A stretch of DNA of 64,000 nucleotides, from the NCBI RefSeq assembly GCF_030409305.1, contig NZ_JAUFPQ010000012.1:124001-188000 (forward strand). The letters are read 5' to 3'. The notes under the pieces are model-generated. The model had not been told where the DNA came from, made no database searches, and worked only from the letters and a program-made list of their open reading frames with translations. Source of the stretch: Halomonas maura. GTDB taxonomy: Bacteria; Pseudomonadota; Gammaproteobacteria; Pseudomonadales; Halomonadaceae. Below, one piece after another: positions 63,334-64,000 of the stretch. Numbering within the stretch: position 1 is the stretch's first letter; the number at the start of each line of letters is the position of its first letter. A program made the position numbers and the translations under genes.

Positions 63334-63837
63334 TCAGTCGCGCCCGGGGCCGCCGCCGTTGCCGCCGGGCCCACCGTTACCGCCGCCGGGGCCACCGCCA
63401 TTGCCACCGCCCCCGGCGCCCGCGTCCCGGCCGCCGGTCCCGGGGCCACCGACATCGCTGTCCCCCAGGCTGTCGCCTGTCTCGGCCGCCGTCCGGGCCT
63501 CGTCGCGCCGGCCGTCGCTGGCGCTGTCGCTGACCGCGGCGCCATCGACGCCGCCGTTCTCGACCGCCTGCTGGGCGGTGCCGAGGCCGAAGGTGGCGGC
63601 CTCGGGGGCGCTCTCCCTCACGCCCTCCAGGGTGATCGAGGGTTCGCTCTCTTCGACGACGATGACGTCGGGATCATCGAGGTCGACAGCATCGACCGGG
63701 TCGTCATCCGGCTCCTCCGCGTCGTCGATCACGACGACATCGACGTCGTGCGGGTCGTCCACCGGGTCCTGCGCCAGGGCGGCCGGCGCCAGCAGGGCCA
63801 GCATCAGGGCCAGCAGGACGCGTTGGGGCATATCCAT
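63334..63837 (-). CDS. Secreted acidic, Gly/Asn/Pro-rich protein (167 aa)
   Basis: AGGAGG lies 6 bases before the ATG at 63837. A signal peptide covers residues 1-23 (LLALMLALLAPAALAQ). The middle is very acidic, with many Asp, Glu and Val residues (DPVDDPHDVDVVVIDD); the end is low complexity (GGGGNGGGPGGGNGG). It has no Cys, motif or domain. It is probably periplasmic or extracellular; such acidic sequence suits a halophile. Function unknown. Confidence 0.65.
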   Translation of the reverse strand: MDMPQRVLLALMLALLAPAALAQDPVDDPHDVDVVVIDDAEEPDDDPVDAVDLDDPDVIVVEESEPSITLEGVRESAPEAATFGLGTAQQAVENGGVDGAAVSDSASDGRRDEARTAAETGDSLGDSDVGGPGTGGRDAGAGGGGNGGGPGGGNGGPGGNGGGPGRD

Positions 63838-64000
63838 GGGCTGCCTCCTGGTGATGATCGACAGGATGTCACGGGGCGCCCGCCCCCGGGCGGGAGCGGC
63901 GGCCGCCATGGCTTCAGCATGGGCGCCGGGATGACATCCGGCAACGTGTCCGCCGGGGGCGACCGCCGGCGTCGCCTGGTGTCGGGGAAAGGCGCGGGGC
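63838..64000. other. Right-edge stretch without a supported gene
   Basis: GC-rich sequence upstream of the secreted protein. No ORF with a ribosome binding site is complete here. Any gene beyond 64000 cannot be seen. Confidence 0.4.

Overview
The window looks like the chromosome of a high-GC halophilic gammaproteobacterium of the Halomonas type (Halomonadaceae). The evidence is the housekeeping order ychF-pth-rplY-prs-tRNA-Gln-ispE-lolB-TPR lipoprotein, divergent from hemA-prfA-prmC, together with GC-rich codon use and linked polyamine and formate catabolic operons. This assignment is inferred from gene order and protein resemblance, not from a database search.

Left end, 1 to about 13 kb: an accessory island with visibly lower GC and every supported gene on the minus strand. 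At least five spacers carry 73-105 bp attC-like sites (imperfect palindromes, GTT-type cores at both ends, a central hairpin). Each lies just after one gene and, in most cases, just before the ribosome binding site of the next, as in integron gene cassettes. No integron integrase is present, so this resembles a cluster of attC sites lacking an integrase. Cargo includes a NERD nuclease-like protein with a topoisomerase-type zinc finger, a cold-shock/DUF1294 membrane protein, a 1454-residue HNH-NACHT STAND-type protein (predicted phage defence), a HEXXH metallopeptidase-like protein, a T5orf172/GIY-YIG-like protein and several unknowns. The island also holds a family of 75-235 bp intergenic repeats and two copies of a ~150 bp MITE-like element. 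A diverged third copy lies in the core between prs and rplY.

13.2-31 kb: core genome. An L,D-transpeptidase, a small zinc-ribbon protein, the prc protease divergent from an M18 aminopeptidase, tRNA-Met, ychF, pth, rplY, prs, tRNA-Gln, ispE, lolB and a TPR lipoprotein, then hemA-prfA-prmC, lrp and moeB. A 34-codon upstream ORF that copies the first codons of prfA overlaps the prfA start.

31-46 kb: an XRE/cupin regulator divergent from tdh-kbl (threonine to glycine), with a striking operator-like palindrome between them. Then a polyamine cluster: puuB-like oxidase, potABCD transporter, puuA-like ligase and a second puuB-like oxidase. The 3' end of that puuA has been tandemly repeated as 53-bp units. 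A dimethylglycine/sarcosine dehydrogenase-like flavoprotein and a glycine-zipper envelope protein follow.

46.6-64 kb: an NAD-dependent molybdenum formate dehydrogenase operon (fdsGBA-fdhD-fdsD) with a divergent ModE-like/periplasmic-fold regulator, an NhaC-family antiporter, a second puuA-like ligase, and puuD-spuC-puuC, which complete both the gamma-glutamylated and transaminase routes of putrescine breakdown. The window ends with a BBE-type flavin oxidoreductase, a 4-oxalocrotonate tautomerase, a DUF6435-like small protein and an acidic, Gly-rich secreted protein.
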